Part shown: one piece after another, positions 36,614-46,901 of the stretch
Layout: every line of letters begins with the position of its first letter
How positions within the stretch are numbered: the first letter of the stretch is position 1
Source of the DNA: Cupriavidus sp. UYMMa02A
Lineage (GTDB): Bacteria > Pseudomonadota > Gammaproteobacteria > Burkholderiales > Burkholderiaceae
Direction of reading: 5' to 3'
Assembly (NCBI GenBank): GCA_001725945.1
Contig: LRMT01000022.1
Location: 1 to 64,000 of the forward strand
Length of the DNA: 64,000 bases
Program-made: the position numbers and the translations under genes
The notes under the pieces: generated by a model
What the model saw: only the letters and a program-made list of their open reading frames with translations
The model's database searches: none
What the model was told of the DNA's origin: nothing

Positions 36614-38299
36614 TTATCGAGGATGGATGGGAATCAGTACCGCGCCTCTCGCGAGCGGTTTCACCGTCTTGCTATAGATGTTCAGCCAGCCTTGCTCCGT
36701 GGCGCCCTGGATGGGGGCGGCTTCGCTGCGACGTGCAGACATCTCCTGCTCGTCGACCAGCAGGTTGATCTGCCGGCCGGGAATGTCGATCTCGATTTCA
36801 TCGCCATCCTTGACGAGCGCCAGGGGGCCGCCGGCGGCGGCTTCGGGGCACACCTGTCCGACCGCTACGCCGCGGTTCAAACCGGATAGCTGCCCATCCG
36901 TCACGACGGCGACCTTGCCATTGAAGCCCGCGCCTTCGACGGCGGCCACGAACGACGACGCCAGGGCCATGCCAGGACCGCCAATCGGCCCCATGCCACG
37001 CAGGCAGGCTACGGTTCCCTCGGTGATACGTCCATCCGCCAACGCCGCGATGGCTTCTTCCTGGAAGTGAAACACCATCGCCTTGCCACGGAAGCTCTCC
37101 GCTTTCTCGCCGGCATTGCCGAGCTTCAGAATGCTGCCTTCCGGCGCGAGCGATCCCTTCAGGATGACCAGCGACGGCTTGGTGGAAACCGGATTGTCCA
37201 ACGTGCGCAGGATGGACGGCGACGGCGCCTCGTACTCGTCGAGAATAGCCTTCCACGTCTTGCCGGAGGCCGTCACGCAATCCTGCTCGATCATGGACGC
37301 CAGGCGTTTGATCGTGGCCAGCGTGCCACCTGCCGCTTCCAGCTCCTCCGTACGGTGCGGCCCATTGGGCTTGACGGTCGCCAGCAGCGGCACTTCACGT
37401 CCGAGCCGGTCAAACAGATCGTAGAGGTCCACATTCGTCCCGGCCTCCTCCGCAACGCCTTGCAAGTGACGAAGCACGTTGATCGACGTTGACAGGGCCA
37501 ATGCAACGCGCACGGCGTTCCGGAAGGCCGCGGGTGTCAGGATGCTCCGGGGCGTCAGACCTTCGTTGACCATCCCGACGATGCGCGCACCGGCTGCTCG
37601 GGCCTGGTCGACCATCGCAGGGGAGTTGGCCAGCACCGGACTGGCGCCTGGAAGCGTCAGGCCCAAGGCCTCGCAGACAATGTGCATGGAGTTCGCGGTC
37701 CCCAGACCCGCACATACACCGGGGCTGCGCACGGCGCGCTTGCACATGCCATCGAGATCCTCGAAGGAAAGCTGCCCTGTCACGTGCATGCCGACCTTCT
37801 CGAAGACATCCTCGATGTCCACATGCTCGCCCTTGTACTGGCCGCTGGCCTGATAGCCGCAGATCACCACCAGCGTCGGAATGTTGAGCCGCGCAGCGGC
37901 CATCATCTGTCCCGGCGTCGTCTTGTCGCAGGACGCCAGGCAGACCATGCCGTCGAGTTGCGCACCCTCCACCTGCACCTCGATGTCGTTCACGATCAGG
38001 TCACGCGACGGGAGAATGTAGCGGCCCTGCTTGCCGGCGCTGGTAATGAAATCGCTCGGGGCCGCGGTACGGACCTCGAAGGGTACGCCGCCTGCTGCGC
38101 GGATTGCCGCCTTCACCTGGGCCGATACGCCATCGAGGTGACTGAAGCAGCTCGACAGCTCCGACGAGGTGTTGACCACCGCGATCTTCGGCTTGTCCAG
38201 ATCGGCGTCGTTCAGTCCCAGGGCTTGCCATTGAGCCTTGCGCAGTGCCCAGCGGGTCGTGCCCGGGGCGAAATTGCTACGGTACTTCGGGGAATTCAT
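36614..38299 (-). CDS. IlvD/Edd family dehydratase (sugar-acid or dihydroxy-acid dehydratase)
   Basis: Intact, 561 residues. Iron-sulfur dehydratase: cluster cysteines in FSHLDGV-adjacent SSCFSHLD, LASCDKTTPGQMMAAARLNI and SPGVCAGLGTANSM; LTPRSILTPAAFRN; the GGTLATIKRL region; GMGPIGGPGMALASSF and VTDGQLSGLNRGVAVGQVCPEA at the C-terminus. The ATG at 38299 overlaps the upstream FAD-oxidoreductase stop (ATGA). Family members dehydrate 2,3-dihydroxy acids of branched-chain synthesis or aldonic acids. Position in a LacI-regulated cluster with an oxidoreductase and a Bug receptor argues for carbohydrate-acid breakdown rather than isoleucine-valine synthesis (inference). Confidence 0.88.
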   Translation of the reverse strand: MNSPKYRSNFAPGTTRWALRKAQWQALGLNDADLDKPKIAVVNTSSELSSCFSHLDGVSAQVKAAIRAAGGVPFEVRTAAPSDFITSAGKQGRYILPSRDLIVNDIEVQVEGAQLDGMVCLASCDKTTPGQMMAAARLNIPTLVVICGYQASGQYKGEHVDIEDVFEKVGMHVTGQLSFEDLDGMCKRAVRSPGVCAGLGTANSMHIVCEALGLTLPGASPVLANSPAMVDQARAAGARIVGMVNEGLTPRSILTPAAFRNAVRVALALSTSINVLRHLQGVAEEAGTNVDLYDLFDRLGREVPLLATVKPNGPHRTEELEAAGGTLATIKRLASMIEQDCVTASGKTWKAILDEYEAPSPSILRTLDNPVSTKPSLVILKGSLAPEGSILKLGNAGEKAESFRGKAMVFHFQEEAIAALADGRITEGTVACLRGMGPIGGPGMALASSFVAAVEGAGFNGKVAVVTDGQLSGLNRGVAVGQVCPEAAAGGPLALVKDGDEIEIDIPGRQINLLVDEQEMSARRSEAAPIQGATEQGWLNIYSKTVKPLARGAVLIPIHPR

Positions 38300-39628
38300 T
38301 GCAAGGCTCCAAGAAAGGCACCATTGTTTTCCAGCACCTGCTGGATATCGGACGCCGGAACGCGGTGAACGCTGATGCCGCGCGCCGCTGCCATTGCAGC
38401 GGTATGCCCGGCCGCTTCGCCCATGGCGAAGCATTGCGCGGTGACCCGGATCGAGGCCTGGGCGCCATGCGTGGCCGATGCACACCGGCCAGCCACCATC
38501 AGGTTGTCGAATCCTTCCAGCAGAAGTGAGCGCAGGGGAATCTGGAAGTACGTGCCCGGCGGCAACCAGATCCATTGGTCGCCCTGCCCGCTGCGTGGTC
38601 CTCCATTGGCCATGCACAGCATGCGATGGCATCGTCGAAGCGCGCGCCTTCCAGCACGTCCTGGTCAGTCAGGACATAGCTGCCGACCGTACGCCGGCTT
38701 TCGCGAATGCCGATCACGCGCCCGTATCCATGACAAAGGCCGACTCGAATCCCGGCACGTACTTTCGGAATGCCTTCAGGTAGGTGCAGACCTGTTCCCG
38801 CCCTGCAACTTCTGCCCGTGACATGACACTGAGGTCGAACGGGTTCGGCGATTTGCCGTCCACCGCCACTTTCGTGATGTTCAGATGCGCAAGCCCCGGG
38901 CGCTCGGCAAATACGCCGCCGGCGGTGCGAGGAAGGTCGTAACCATCAGCGACCGCCTGCTCAAGCCTTTCGCGAAGCGCGGGGCGGCTCAGGCGTCCCA
39001 GCGAATCTGTGTCTACGCCCCCGAAGCGCACCATCGTGGTGGGAAACTGAAGGTCGCCTTCCGAAACTTCGCAAGGCGCGCCTGCGAAGTTCACCAGGTC
39101 GGCATCGCCAGAGCAGTCGACGAACGCCTTTGCACGGATGGCGAGTCGCCCTTCCTTGGTCTCGATTAGCACCGCATCCAGTTCGCGCTCTTTCATGACG
39201 ACACCCACCACCATGGCATGAAACAAGACCTCGACCTTTGCTTCCTGGACAAGCTGATCCAGGGCGACCTTCATGGCAAACAGGTCGTAAGGCAGCGAAG
39301 CCGTCTCGAGCCATCGGGTCGTTTCACCAAGGCCATCAAGTGACCGCAGTCGCTCGATGACTTCGTTGCAGAACCCACCCACGATCTGCTGTACCGATGA
39401 ATCTGTCACCGCGTAGAGACCGCAGATGCTGCCCAGGCTCACCGACGTCAGTGTGCCGCCCAGAAAGCCCTCGCGTTCCAGAAGTACTACCTTTGCACCC
39501 GCCCGCGCAGCGGCAATGGCGGCGGCCACCCCCGCAGCGCCGCCTCCAGCAATGCAGACGTCTGCAGTGCGAAACACGGATGTAGACCGTGCTGGCTCAG
39601 ACACCGCGCCAGATGAATACGTAGTCAT
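38296..39628 (-). CDS. FAD-dependent oxidoreductase (FAD_oxidored type), frame breaks near 38707 and 38610
   Basis: About 445 residues after joining. The nucleotide fold is at the N-terminus (VCIAGGGAAGVAAAIAAARAG, VVLLEREGFLGGTLTS), then AFVDCSGDADLVNFAGAP in the middle, TGRVIGIRESRRTVGSYVLT after the first break and FDNLMVAGRCASATHGAQAS and QCFAMGEAAGHTAAMA near the end. The first break is repaired by one G in ACGGGCGCG. This PF12831-type family oxidises hydroxy acids or related compounds; members lie beside dehydratases and Bug receptors. The ATG at 39628 is preceded by a separate promoter after the lacI-type gene. Stop overlaps the dehydratase start. Confidence 0.8.
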
Positions 39629-39706
39629 TTCGTCTCCGAAAAATGCGCGAATTGAGCCTTATCGACCCAAATCGCGCCTTCCCATTTCATTGGTTACGTA
39701 GTCATT
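39618..39706. repeat. 12-nt direct repeat flanking the FAD-oxidoreductase leader
   Basis: TACGTAGTCATT occurs exactly at 39618-39629 (across the start codon of the FAD gene) and at 39695-39706 (overlapping the -10 of its promoter), 77 bp apart. It contains the palindrome TACGTA. A pair of sites spaced like this could be operators for the adjacent LacI-type repressor, possibly by looping. Confidence 0.4.
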
Positions 39707-39731
39707 ATATGCAGAACAAGAAAACTGCCAA
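39704..39731 (-). promoter_or_regulatory. Sigma-70-like promoter for the FAD-IlvD-Bug genes
   Basis: On the minus strand TTGGCA (39726-39731) and TATAAT (39704-39709) are separated by 16 bases, very close to consensus. It lies between the stop of the lacI-type gene and the FAD gene start, so the catabolic genes can be transcribed apart from the regulator. Confidence 0.65.
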
Positions 39732-39733
39732 GC

Positions 39734-40736
39734 TCAAGATGTTGTGCGTCGCAGCACGAGGTCATTCGGCATCACAAATGTGTGGGGAGCCAGGTCCGGC
39801 GAAGTCATCCGACGCTGGAGACGGTCCACTACCTGCTCGACCATGGCTGGCAAAGGCTGCTGGACGGTGCTCAGGCTAATGCACTCCCACCGCGCCATGG
39901 GAATATCGTCATAGCCGACGATCCAGATCTCGCTGGGGACTTGCCTGCCGCTGCGCCGGGCAGCATCGAGGACACCGATCGCAACAATGTCATTCGTGCA
40001 GAACACTGCGTCGACATCAGGCGCTCCGCAAGCAGCGACTGCATCGCCCGAAACCGAACTCGTAGCCAAAGTCGGCGGCATCCAGTCCGCACAATGCGTC
40101 CCCCTGGCCCAACTCGCCAAGGCTTCCATGAAGCCTCGCTCGCGTTCGCGATGGTGCTTGCCTTGGAACCCTTGCCGGAGGCAGCGGAGATCAATCCGAT
40201 GCACTTTCTGCCCGCGGACACGAAATAGTCGGCGACCCGCCGGCCGCCGGCATAGTTGTCGCTCACGATCGTGTCGAACAGGTCGGTACCGACAGAACGG
40301 TTGATCAGGATGATCGGCTTTTCAGCCGCGACCCGGGTCAGCATCTCCCTGGATTCATCCAGTGCAGCGGCAAAGATGACGCCATCTGTCGCACTTTCGG
40401 CTAGCGCACGCACGGTTGCCTCGTCCATCTTCCCGTCGAGCTCCCAGACCGTCGTGCGGAAGCCCCGGCTAGCGAGGCGCTCCACCAGAAGCTGGAGCAG
40501 GAGCGGGTACAACGGGTTGGACAGGCTGGCGATAACCACCGCAACCGTGCCGCTGCGGCGCGTCTTCATCTGTCGTGCCGCAGCGCTGGGCGAATACTCG
40601 TGGTCCTGTATGACCTTTAGACCCGCGCCTTGGTTTCCGGCTTCACCGATGGCAAATCCTGAAGCACACGGGAGACGGTGGTTTGCGAAACCCCTGCCAA
40701 GTTGGCAATGTCGATGCTGGTAAGCCTCTTGCTCAT
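39734..40736 (-). CDS. LacI/GalR family transcriptional regulator, frame breaks near 40618 and 40165
   Basis: About 335 residues after joining. The ATG at 40736 opens a LacI helix-turn-helix: LTSIDIANLAGVSQTTVSRVL. After one missing T (GTCTAAAGG) the hinge EYSPSAAARQMKTRRSGTVA continues into the periplasmic-binding-protein-like sensor domain: VVIASLSNPLYPLLLQLL, GRRVADYFVSAGRKCIGLIS. A second missing T (GGTTCCAAGG) leads to FCTNDIVAIGVLDAARR, PSEIWIVGYDDIPMARW and LRRTTS at the end. It is the likely local repressor of the FAD-IlvD-Bug genes immediately downstream. Confidence 0.82.
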
Positions 40737-41162
40737 GGTGAGGTCGGAACTGCGCAGGTTACTTGTAGATGCCCCGGATTCTAAACGAACACTCCGATGG
40801 CGCATCAATTCGGCCTGGGCTACTTCACCGCCCCCCCTTTCCGTTAGCCTAGTCACCCGAATCACCCGCCCGCACAGCAGCGCGTATTTGGCAACTCACC
40901 GCAGATCGCGATTCAGTTTGGCTCGATTGTTCGGCTTCTAGGCCTGAAGCTGGTGCGCAATTTGAATCGTTCGGATTACCTCCGACTGCATCGATCCCTT
41001 ATCGTTTGGACGTGGGTGTCTGACTCCGGGAGAGCATCAGCCACTCGGTTCAGCGCAACTGAAGGGCGTAGATGGGTCGTGGAGAGACAATGGACATCGT
41101 CCGCCGATGAGCATTCCTACAGAAACCAACCTATCAGGCAAGCAGTTGAACGTTGGTTGCGC
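40737..41162. other. Intergenic stretch
   Basis: About 425 bases upstream of the LacI-type gene and after the internally deleted oxidoreductase gene. No supported gene or structure. Confidence 0.45.
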
Positions 41163-41858
41163 TCATGAGCGTTCGCCCTGGGTGCGGACGAGTGTATCTT
41201 TTCTGCGGCCATCATTGAAGTTCGCAATCGCGTCAATGCATGTGGGCATCAACACGATTTTGCCTGTCACACCCCGCTCTCCAAGCAATTCATCCGGGAC
41301 CCCACCCAGGGCTTTAATCACAAGCGTATGTTGCGATGAGCAAGTACCGTACATCTCGAGCTCTGCAAGGTGCCCGAGTTGCATCAATGCCGACCCGACT
41401 CCGCCTGCCGCGCCATGAATCAACACGCGCTGGCCCGCCTTGACTCTCGCGGACCGATGTAACATTTGGTAGGCCGTGACGTAGTTCAGCACGAGGCTGA
41501 CAGCCTCGGCAGCGTCCAATCCCATAGGCACAGGAACAAGTTCACGCTGCGGAAGACAGACGAACTCGGAATACGCGCCGGTGATGGATAGCGCAGCGAC
41601 CAACAGACCTGCATCGACTCCGGCCACTCCGGCGCCAAGTCGATCCACCAGTCCAACCAGGTCCCACCCCGGTGTGAAAGGCAGAGGCGGCGTTTCGGGA
41701 TGAAAGCCTTCGCGCATCATCAGGTCGGGCTGGCACACACCCGCTGCCAGGACCCTTACCCGCACCTCACCGTTCATTGGCTCAGGGCACTCTTCATCTA
41801 TCACCTGAAGCGAATCAGGCCCGCCGTAATGAGTGACTATGATGCGCGTGTTTCTCAT
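41163..41858 (-). pseudogene. Zinc-free MDR quinone oxidoreductase, in-frame internal deletion
   Basis: 231 codons versus about 330 for the family. The N-terminal half is normal: VTHYGGPDSLQVIDEECPEP, VLAAGVCQPDLMMREGFHP, FTPGWDLVGLVDRLGAGV, then the Rossmann motif VLIHGAAGGVGSALMQLGHL. After SQHTLVIKALGGVP the sequence jumps to the family's end (ELLGERGVTGKIVLMP) and then an extra tail. About 100 residues of the nucleotide-binding domain are absent although the frame stays open, so the enzyme should be inactive. The deletion type resembles those in the Bug and DASS remnants. Confidence 0.75.
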
Positions 41859-41926
41859 TGACGGAGCCGTCTCGGTAGCAGGACTGCGTCGCGGATTGCC
41901 GACGTCTATGTTGACCTAGTTAAGCG

Positions 41927-42379
41927 TTAGCACACGACCAGGTCCGTATGTCCGAAGCCTTTCGAGTAGTCAAGGACAGAAATGACAGTGGGCGTTACAC
42001 GAAATATCCTCACGTCGTCCCGGGTAGGCATTGGTACTGGCAACTTGGTTTGCTGCGGATACTTCAGGGGAAGCATGTCCAGGACCTCGTCCGCCTCGAC
42101 TGGGTCGAGGACGAGCTTCGCGCGCGCTGCCATGGACAGTCCCGTGATCGCCATCAGGTCAGAGGTATCGTCATCAATGGTTAGGGATACCCGGTCGTCC
42201 TGAGCCAGATTAGCTGCTTTCTGGCTTTCCAAGCCACACAGAAAATAGAGGACAAGGCCTTTGCTGACGTAGCCCACAGTGGTCGCCTGCGGCCAGCCAT
42301 CCGGCCGGATCGTGGCGATCGTCATGATTCGGTGTTGTTCCAGTAGCGCCAGGATCTTCTTCCTGATCTCGTCATCCAT
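41927..42379 (-). CDS. Pyridoxamine-5'-phosphate-oxidase-like flavin-binding protein
   Basis: Intact, 150 residues; ATG 42379 follows AAGGAG. Split-barrel fold: RIMTIATIRPDGWPQATTVGY, LVLYFLCGLESQKAANLAQD, RVSLTIDDDTSDLMAITGLS and VRIFRVTPTVISVLDYSKGF. Such general-stress or F420/FMN-type proteins bind flavin and reduce or sequester small molecules. No signal or membrane segment. A strong inverted repeat lies about 160 bases upstream. The specific substrate is not evident. Confidence 0.82.
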   Translation of the reverse strand: MDDEIRKKILALLEQHRIMTIATIRPDGWPQATTVGYVSKGLVLYFLCGLESQKAANLAQDDRVSLTIDDDTSDLMAITGLSMAARAKLVLDPVEADEVLDMLPLKYPQQTKLPVPMPTRDDVRIFRVTPTVISVLDYSKGFGHTDLVVC

Positions 42380-42537
42380 GATGACTCTCCTTGCAGTCAG
42401 GAAATAGGGTACCGCTTGCCAACGCCTCAGAGAGGCCTCAAACGCAGGAATGGGAAGAGGCAAGACAGGCTGGGGCCGCCAGTCCGTTGGCATCCGGCAC
42501 GGACAAATGCCTGCGGTTGCGTGACGCCACAACCATC

Positions 42538-42567
42538 GATCTTTGCTTCATGATAGAAGCAAAGATC
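42538..42567. repeat. Perfect 12-bp inverted repeat
   Basis: GATCTTTGCTTC (42538-42549) and GAAGCAAAGATC (42556-42567) are exact inverted copies around the six-base spacer ATGATA. No T run follows on either strand, so it is not a standard terminator. It sits upstream of the flavin-binding protein gene and before a porin scrap. Confidence 0.7.
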
Positions 42568-42739
42568 CCTTGCTTGTTGACTTGCATCAATCAAGTCCTG
42601 TGTCGGTCCAAGGCTCTACGAGGTGAAGGTGGTGCAGCTTCCGATTCCTGCGACCGTTGACAGGCACCTATTCCTCGTTTGACGGAAAGCGGCTGCGGAT
42701 TCATTCTGGAACCTGACACTGAAGGCGCACTTTGGCTAG

Positions 42740-42931
42740 GGCGTGCAGCACAACAGCAACACGTCATACACCGACTGGAAGCTCGGCCTGACCAAGGATT
42801 TGGGCAAGGGGTTCGCCTTAGCGGTGGCTTATGTCGACACCAATGCCAAAGAGTCGGTCTACACCAGCGCCAACCGGGGCCGCTATCTCGGTAAGGCCGC
42901 GGCGTGGGCGTCGATTACCAAAACTTTCTGA
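42740..42931 (+). pseudogene. TorF-family outer-membrane protein remnant
   Basis: Plus-strand end of a TIGR02001/TorF-type barrel: SYTDWKLGLTKDLGKGFALA, VAYVDTNAKESVYTSAN and WASITKTF with the final phenylalanine at 42931. Only about 60 residues remain and no start precedes them; the body of the gene is lost. Confidence 0.6.
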
Positions 42932-42952
42932 GGCGGGTACAAGACGACTTCG

Positions 42953-43153
42953 TCACGAGGGATCGGTTGGTCTGACAAGGCCTGCTAGCTGAGCCTCCCG
43001 ATCGATCCAGTCCCAATCGATATCAAGCACATGACTGCAGCGCGGGCAGAGCAGCGGCGATGCCAGCTTCCCTGCCACGGCATCCTGCAGCGACTCCGAG
43101 TGAATGTGCCCGCAGCCCCTGCAAGTCAGAAAAATTGGAATCGGCGATTTCAT
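42953..43153 (-). CDS. Small zinc-ribbon protein
   Basis: 66 residues; the ATG at 43153 has AGGAGGAAAGA directly upstream. Two CxxC pairs, TCRGCGHIHSE and LLCPRCSHVLDID, are spaced 27 residues apart as in a zinc ribbon. The C-terminus is acidic with tryptophans (WDWIDREAQ). Same strand as and just downstream of kdpE, so it could be the last gene of the kdp transcript. No named family recognised. Confidence 0.65.
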   Translation of the reverse strand: MKSPIPIFLTCRGCGHIHSESLQDAVAGKLASPLLCPRCSHVLDIDWDWIDREAQLAGLVRPTDPS

Positions 43154-43262
43154 TCTTTCCTCCTGTCGGCACAAAGCCTCAAGCTCCGCATTGTTGCTGT
43201 GGTTCTCCCCCACACTCTCCAGCGGCCGACACTGGTGATGCTCAAAAAGCCAGAGCATCGCG

Positions 43263-43958
43263 CTATCCAGCGAAGCGATAGCCCAGCCCGACTTCCGTCA
43301 GGAGGTGAGCCGGCTGCGCGGGATCGGCTTCGAGCTTCTGGCGCAGGTGTCCCATATAGACACGCAGGTACTGACTGCTTTCCGTATGTGCCGGCCCCCA
43401 TACCTCGCGCAGGAGTTCGCGATGCGTCATGACCTTGCCCCGATGCGCGATCAGCACCGCAAGCAGCCGGAATTCGATCGGGGTCAGATGCACCGCCTCG
43501 CCGGCGCGTGTCACCAGTCGGCCGGCGAGGTCTACATTGATATCACCAAACGCGATCTGCGCCGATCCGCGCGGATTGAATCGGGCGTGGCGGCGCAGCA
43601 GCACGCGCAGACGCGCGACCAGTTCACCGACTCCGAACGGCTTGGTCAGGTAGTCGTCGGCGCCAGCATCCAGGGCGCTGATCTTGTCGGCTTCGTCGCT
43701 ACGCGCCGACAGCACGAGGACCGGTACCTCAGTCCAGGTACGCATCTCGCGGATCAGGGTGATACCGTCGCCGTCTGGTAAGCCAAGATCGAGGATCACG
43801 AGATCCGGCTGCCTTGTCCCTGCCTCGACCACGCCACGCTTCAGTGTGTCGGCCTGGTGAACCGTGCAGCCTTCCGCCTCCAGCGTTGCGCGGACAAAAC
43901 GGCAGATATGCGGTTCATCCTCGACCAGCAGGACTGTGGGTGAAAAATCGAATGGCAT
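43263..43958 (-). CDS. kdpE: KdpE response regulator
   Basis: Intact, 231 residues. OmpR/PhoB-type regulator: receiver domain with VLLVEDEPHICRFV, the phospho-acceptor aspartate in DLVILDLGLPDGDG, and KPFGVGELVARLR; winged helix with HLTPIEFRLLAVLIAHRGKVMT, ESSQYLRVYMGHLRQKLE and GYRFAG at the end. It follows kdpD by 18 bases on the same strand. Phosphorylated KdpE activates kdp transcription when potassium is low; candidate binding sites lie at 52003-52037. Confidence 0.92.
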   Translation of the reverse strand: MPFDFSPTVLLVEDEPHICRFVRATLEAEGCTVHQADTLKRGVVEAGTRQPDLVILDLGLPDGDGITLIREMRTWTEVPVLVLSARSDEADKISALDAGADDYLTKPFGVGELVARLRVLLRRHARFNPRGSAQIAFGDINVDLAGRLVTRAGEAVHLTPIEFRLLAVLIAHRGKVMTHRELLREVWGPAHTESSQYLRVYMGHLRQKLEADPAQPAHLLTEVGLGYRFAG

Positions 43959-43976
43959 GGTCTCCCTATTCCCGTA

Positions 43977-46829
43977 TCAAAGCGACGCCACTTCAGTCGA
44001 TTCGACCTCGACCTCTGGAGGTGTACCCCTGGGCAACGCCACAACAAAGCGGGCACCCACATGACTGACATGACTGCCCGGGCCGGCGCGTGAACGGGTT
44101 CGACCCAGATGCGCCGCCGTGAGCCAGCACGATCGCCTCGCACACGGCAAGACCGAGACCCACACCAGTATTGATCGATTCTCGCTCGCCCCGCGTGAAC
44201 TTTTCAAAGATCGCCCGCTCCTTTCCTGCCGGCACGCCAGGGCCGTCATCTTCGACCACTAGGCTGATCTCGTCCTTCGACAAGTCGGCTCGAATGCGGA
44301 TCTCGGAGCCTGGCGGCGTGTACTTCGCGGCGTTCTCCAGCAGGTTGCACACGACACGCTCCATTAGCACGGCGTCGCAATCAATCAGCGGGACATCCGA
44401 CAGGTTTGCAACCACCATGTGATGCCGGGCCAAGGCCTCGCGCAATGAGTGCAGTGCGGCGCCCACCAACTCCTCTAGCGACTGCCACTCCCTGTGCAGA
44501 TGCACGTCGTGCCCCTGAAGGCGGGCCATGTCGAGCAGGTTGATCACCATTGTGTTCATGCGCTTGGCCTGTTCGCGCATCGCGTGCACCATGTCGGCCG
44601 CACGTGGCGCCAACGGCGGATCGCTGTTCTCCAGCATCTCCGACATGCCGATGAGACCCGTCAGGGGCGTGCGCAAGTCATGTGAGACTGCTGCCAGCAG
44701 CGAGTTTCGCAGCCGCTCCGATTCCATCGATAACAGTGCCTGCTGCGCAACCTCGACATAGTGCAGGCGCTCAATGGTGATGGCAATCAGGGTGGCAAAC
44801 ACATCGACCTGACGCCGCAACGCTGGCTGCGCAAAGGCGCGCCATGCGCGCGGCTCCACCGCCAGCACGCCGCGCGTCTGCATCGGCGACTTGAGGGGCA
44901 GGTAAAGGACGGTTCCCGCCGGCAGCGTATGCGTACCGGTTCCTGCTGGCTGGCCATGATCAAATACCCATTGCGCCAGCACACGGTCAATGGCATCACT
45001 CCTATCGCCGTCGGAAATCTCAGCCTGAAAGGCTGCAGGGAGCAAGCGCCCTTCAGGCGAGACCAGAAAGAACGCCGAGCGCGCGTCGAACGCCGCTCGC
45101 AGAAACCGGCTTCCAATCGATACGATCTGCTCGGTCATCAGCGCCGCCGACAGTTCGCGCGCAAGTTCGTATAGCGTGCGAGCCTCGGTCTCCCGCTGCA
45201 CCGCGACCTGGGCCTGTTCGCGCAGCCCAGCCGTGAGCTGTCCGATGACCAGCCCCACTGTCAGCAGCACCACGAAGGTGAGCAAGTACTGCACATCGCT
45301 CACCGCAAAGGAAGCACCGGCGGCACAAAGAAGAAGTCGAAGGCCGCCACGGCGAGCACCGAGGCCAGCGCTGCCGGGCCGCGGCCATGCCGCAATGCCA
45401 CCCCAACCACCGCTGCCAGGAACAGCATGGAAATATTGACCAGGTCGACCCACGGGCGTGCAAGCACTGACAACAGGGTGGCACCGGCGCACCAGAATAC
45501 CGGCCAAAGATAAGTCTTCAGGTGGGCATGGCGATCAGCTTCGCTCGCCGGTTCGGCCACGTGGGCAGGCTCTGCGGCGGGACGCACATCCGTTCGTGTC
45601 GTGTCGGTAGCCACCCGAATCACATCAATTTCCGGGCACGCCTTCGCCAACGCCTCAGCAAAACTCGTCCGGCCGAACAACCATGCACGCGCCGACAAGA
45701 ACGGGGCCAACGCGCGTGCGATTAGGTTTTTGCCCTGAAGATGCCAGGGGTCGCCACGCCGGCGCCGATACATCGGCGTGCGGCCGATGACGACCTTGCT
45801 CAGGTTGTGGCGACGAACGTAGCCGGTCACGGCCTGCACCATATCGTTGCCAGCCAGTGTCTCCGTACGCGCGCCGAGCTCCTCGGCCAGCCGCATCGCA
45901 TCCTCCAGGCGTGCGCGGGACGAGTCCGACATTGGGGCCAGGCGCGGCGTGGCGACCGTCACCACATGGCAATCACAATCGAGCTGACTGGCCAGCCGAC
46001 GCGCGCTTCGGATCACCTGCTCGGCGTCCACGCCGCTGCCAATGCAAGCCAGCACGGCTTCGTGCGTACGCCATACGGCCTGGATCGCTTCGGCGCGGCG
46101 ATAGGCGCGCACATCGTCATCGACGCGGTCGGCGGTGCGCCGCAGGGCCAACTCGCGCAGCGCGATCAGGTTTCCCTTGCGAAAGAAGTTCCGCGCGCAT
46201 GCCGCGCCTGCTCCGGCAGGTAGACCTTGCCTTCGCGCAGGCGGCGCAGCAGCTCGTCGGCAGGCAGATCGACGAGCACCACCTCGTTCGCGCCGTCAAA
46301 GACGGCGTCCGGCACGGTCTCCCAAACGCGAATGCCAGTGATGCCACCGACTGCCTCATTGAGGCTCTCAAGATGCTGTACATTGACGGTAGTCCACACA
46401 TCTATGCCAGAGGACTGCAGCTCCTGGATATCCTGCCAGCGCTTCGGATGGCGGCTGCCTGGCGCGTTCGAATGCGCCAACTCATCGACCAGGATCAACG
46501 TCGGCCGACGCGCCAGGGCGCCATCCAGGTCGAACTCCTTGAGCACGCGATCGCGATACGGCACGTCCTTCATTGGCAACCGCTCGATGCCTGCTATGAG
46601 CGCCTCGGTCTCGGATCGGCCGTGTGTCTCGACCACGCCTGTTACCACGTCGCCACCCTGCTCGCGCATGCTCGTGTGGCACTGAGCATGGCGTATGTCT
46701 TGCCCACCCCGGCCGATGCACCGAAGTAGACGCGCAGCTTGCCGCGCGCCGAACGGGCTCCTTCCTCCTGGACGCGCTGCAGCAGGGCATCAGGGTCCGG
46801 TCGTCAGGGTAAGGACGTGCCTCAGTCAT
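43977..46829 (-). CDS. kdpD: KdpD osmosensitive potassium sensor kinase, about five frame breaks
   Basis: About 950 residues after joining. Order of parts: KdpD domain with Walker A (FGASAGVGKTYAML), LVDELAHSNAPGSRHPKRW and TTVNVQHLESLNE; a Usp-like domain (ACIGSGVDAEQVI, VIGRTP); four transmembrane helices (LWPVFWCAGATLLSVLA, LFLAAVVGVALRHG, FFFVPP, YLLTFVVLLTVGLVIGQL); a GAF domain; kinase H-box AAVSHDLRTPLTGLIG, N-box CNLLENAAKYTPPGSE, and VEDDGPGVPAGKE. The end VGARFVVALPRG and GTPPEVEVE lies in a third frame to 43977. Breaks are near 46750, 46680, 46155, 45310 and 44100. Despite these, all functional motifs are present. Confidence 0.88.
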
Positions 46830-46901
46830 GATCCACCCTATTGACGAGCGCCGATTGTGCGCGTATGCGGCGCTCCATCAGGAACCGCTTACCGCATATC
46901 G

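Noticed and set aside
42391..42660. 89-codon plus-strand frame upstream of the flavin-binding protein
   Set aside because: It runs across the 12-bp inverted repeat, has no ribosome site and no recognisable protein.
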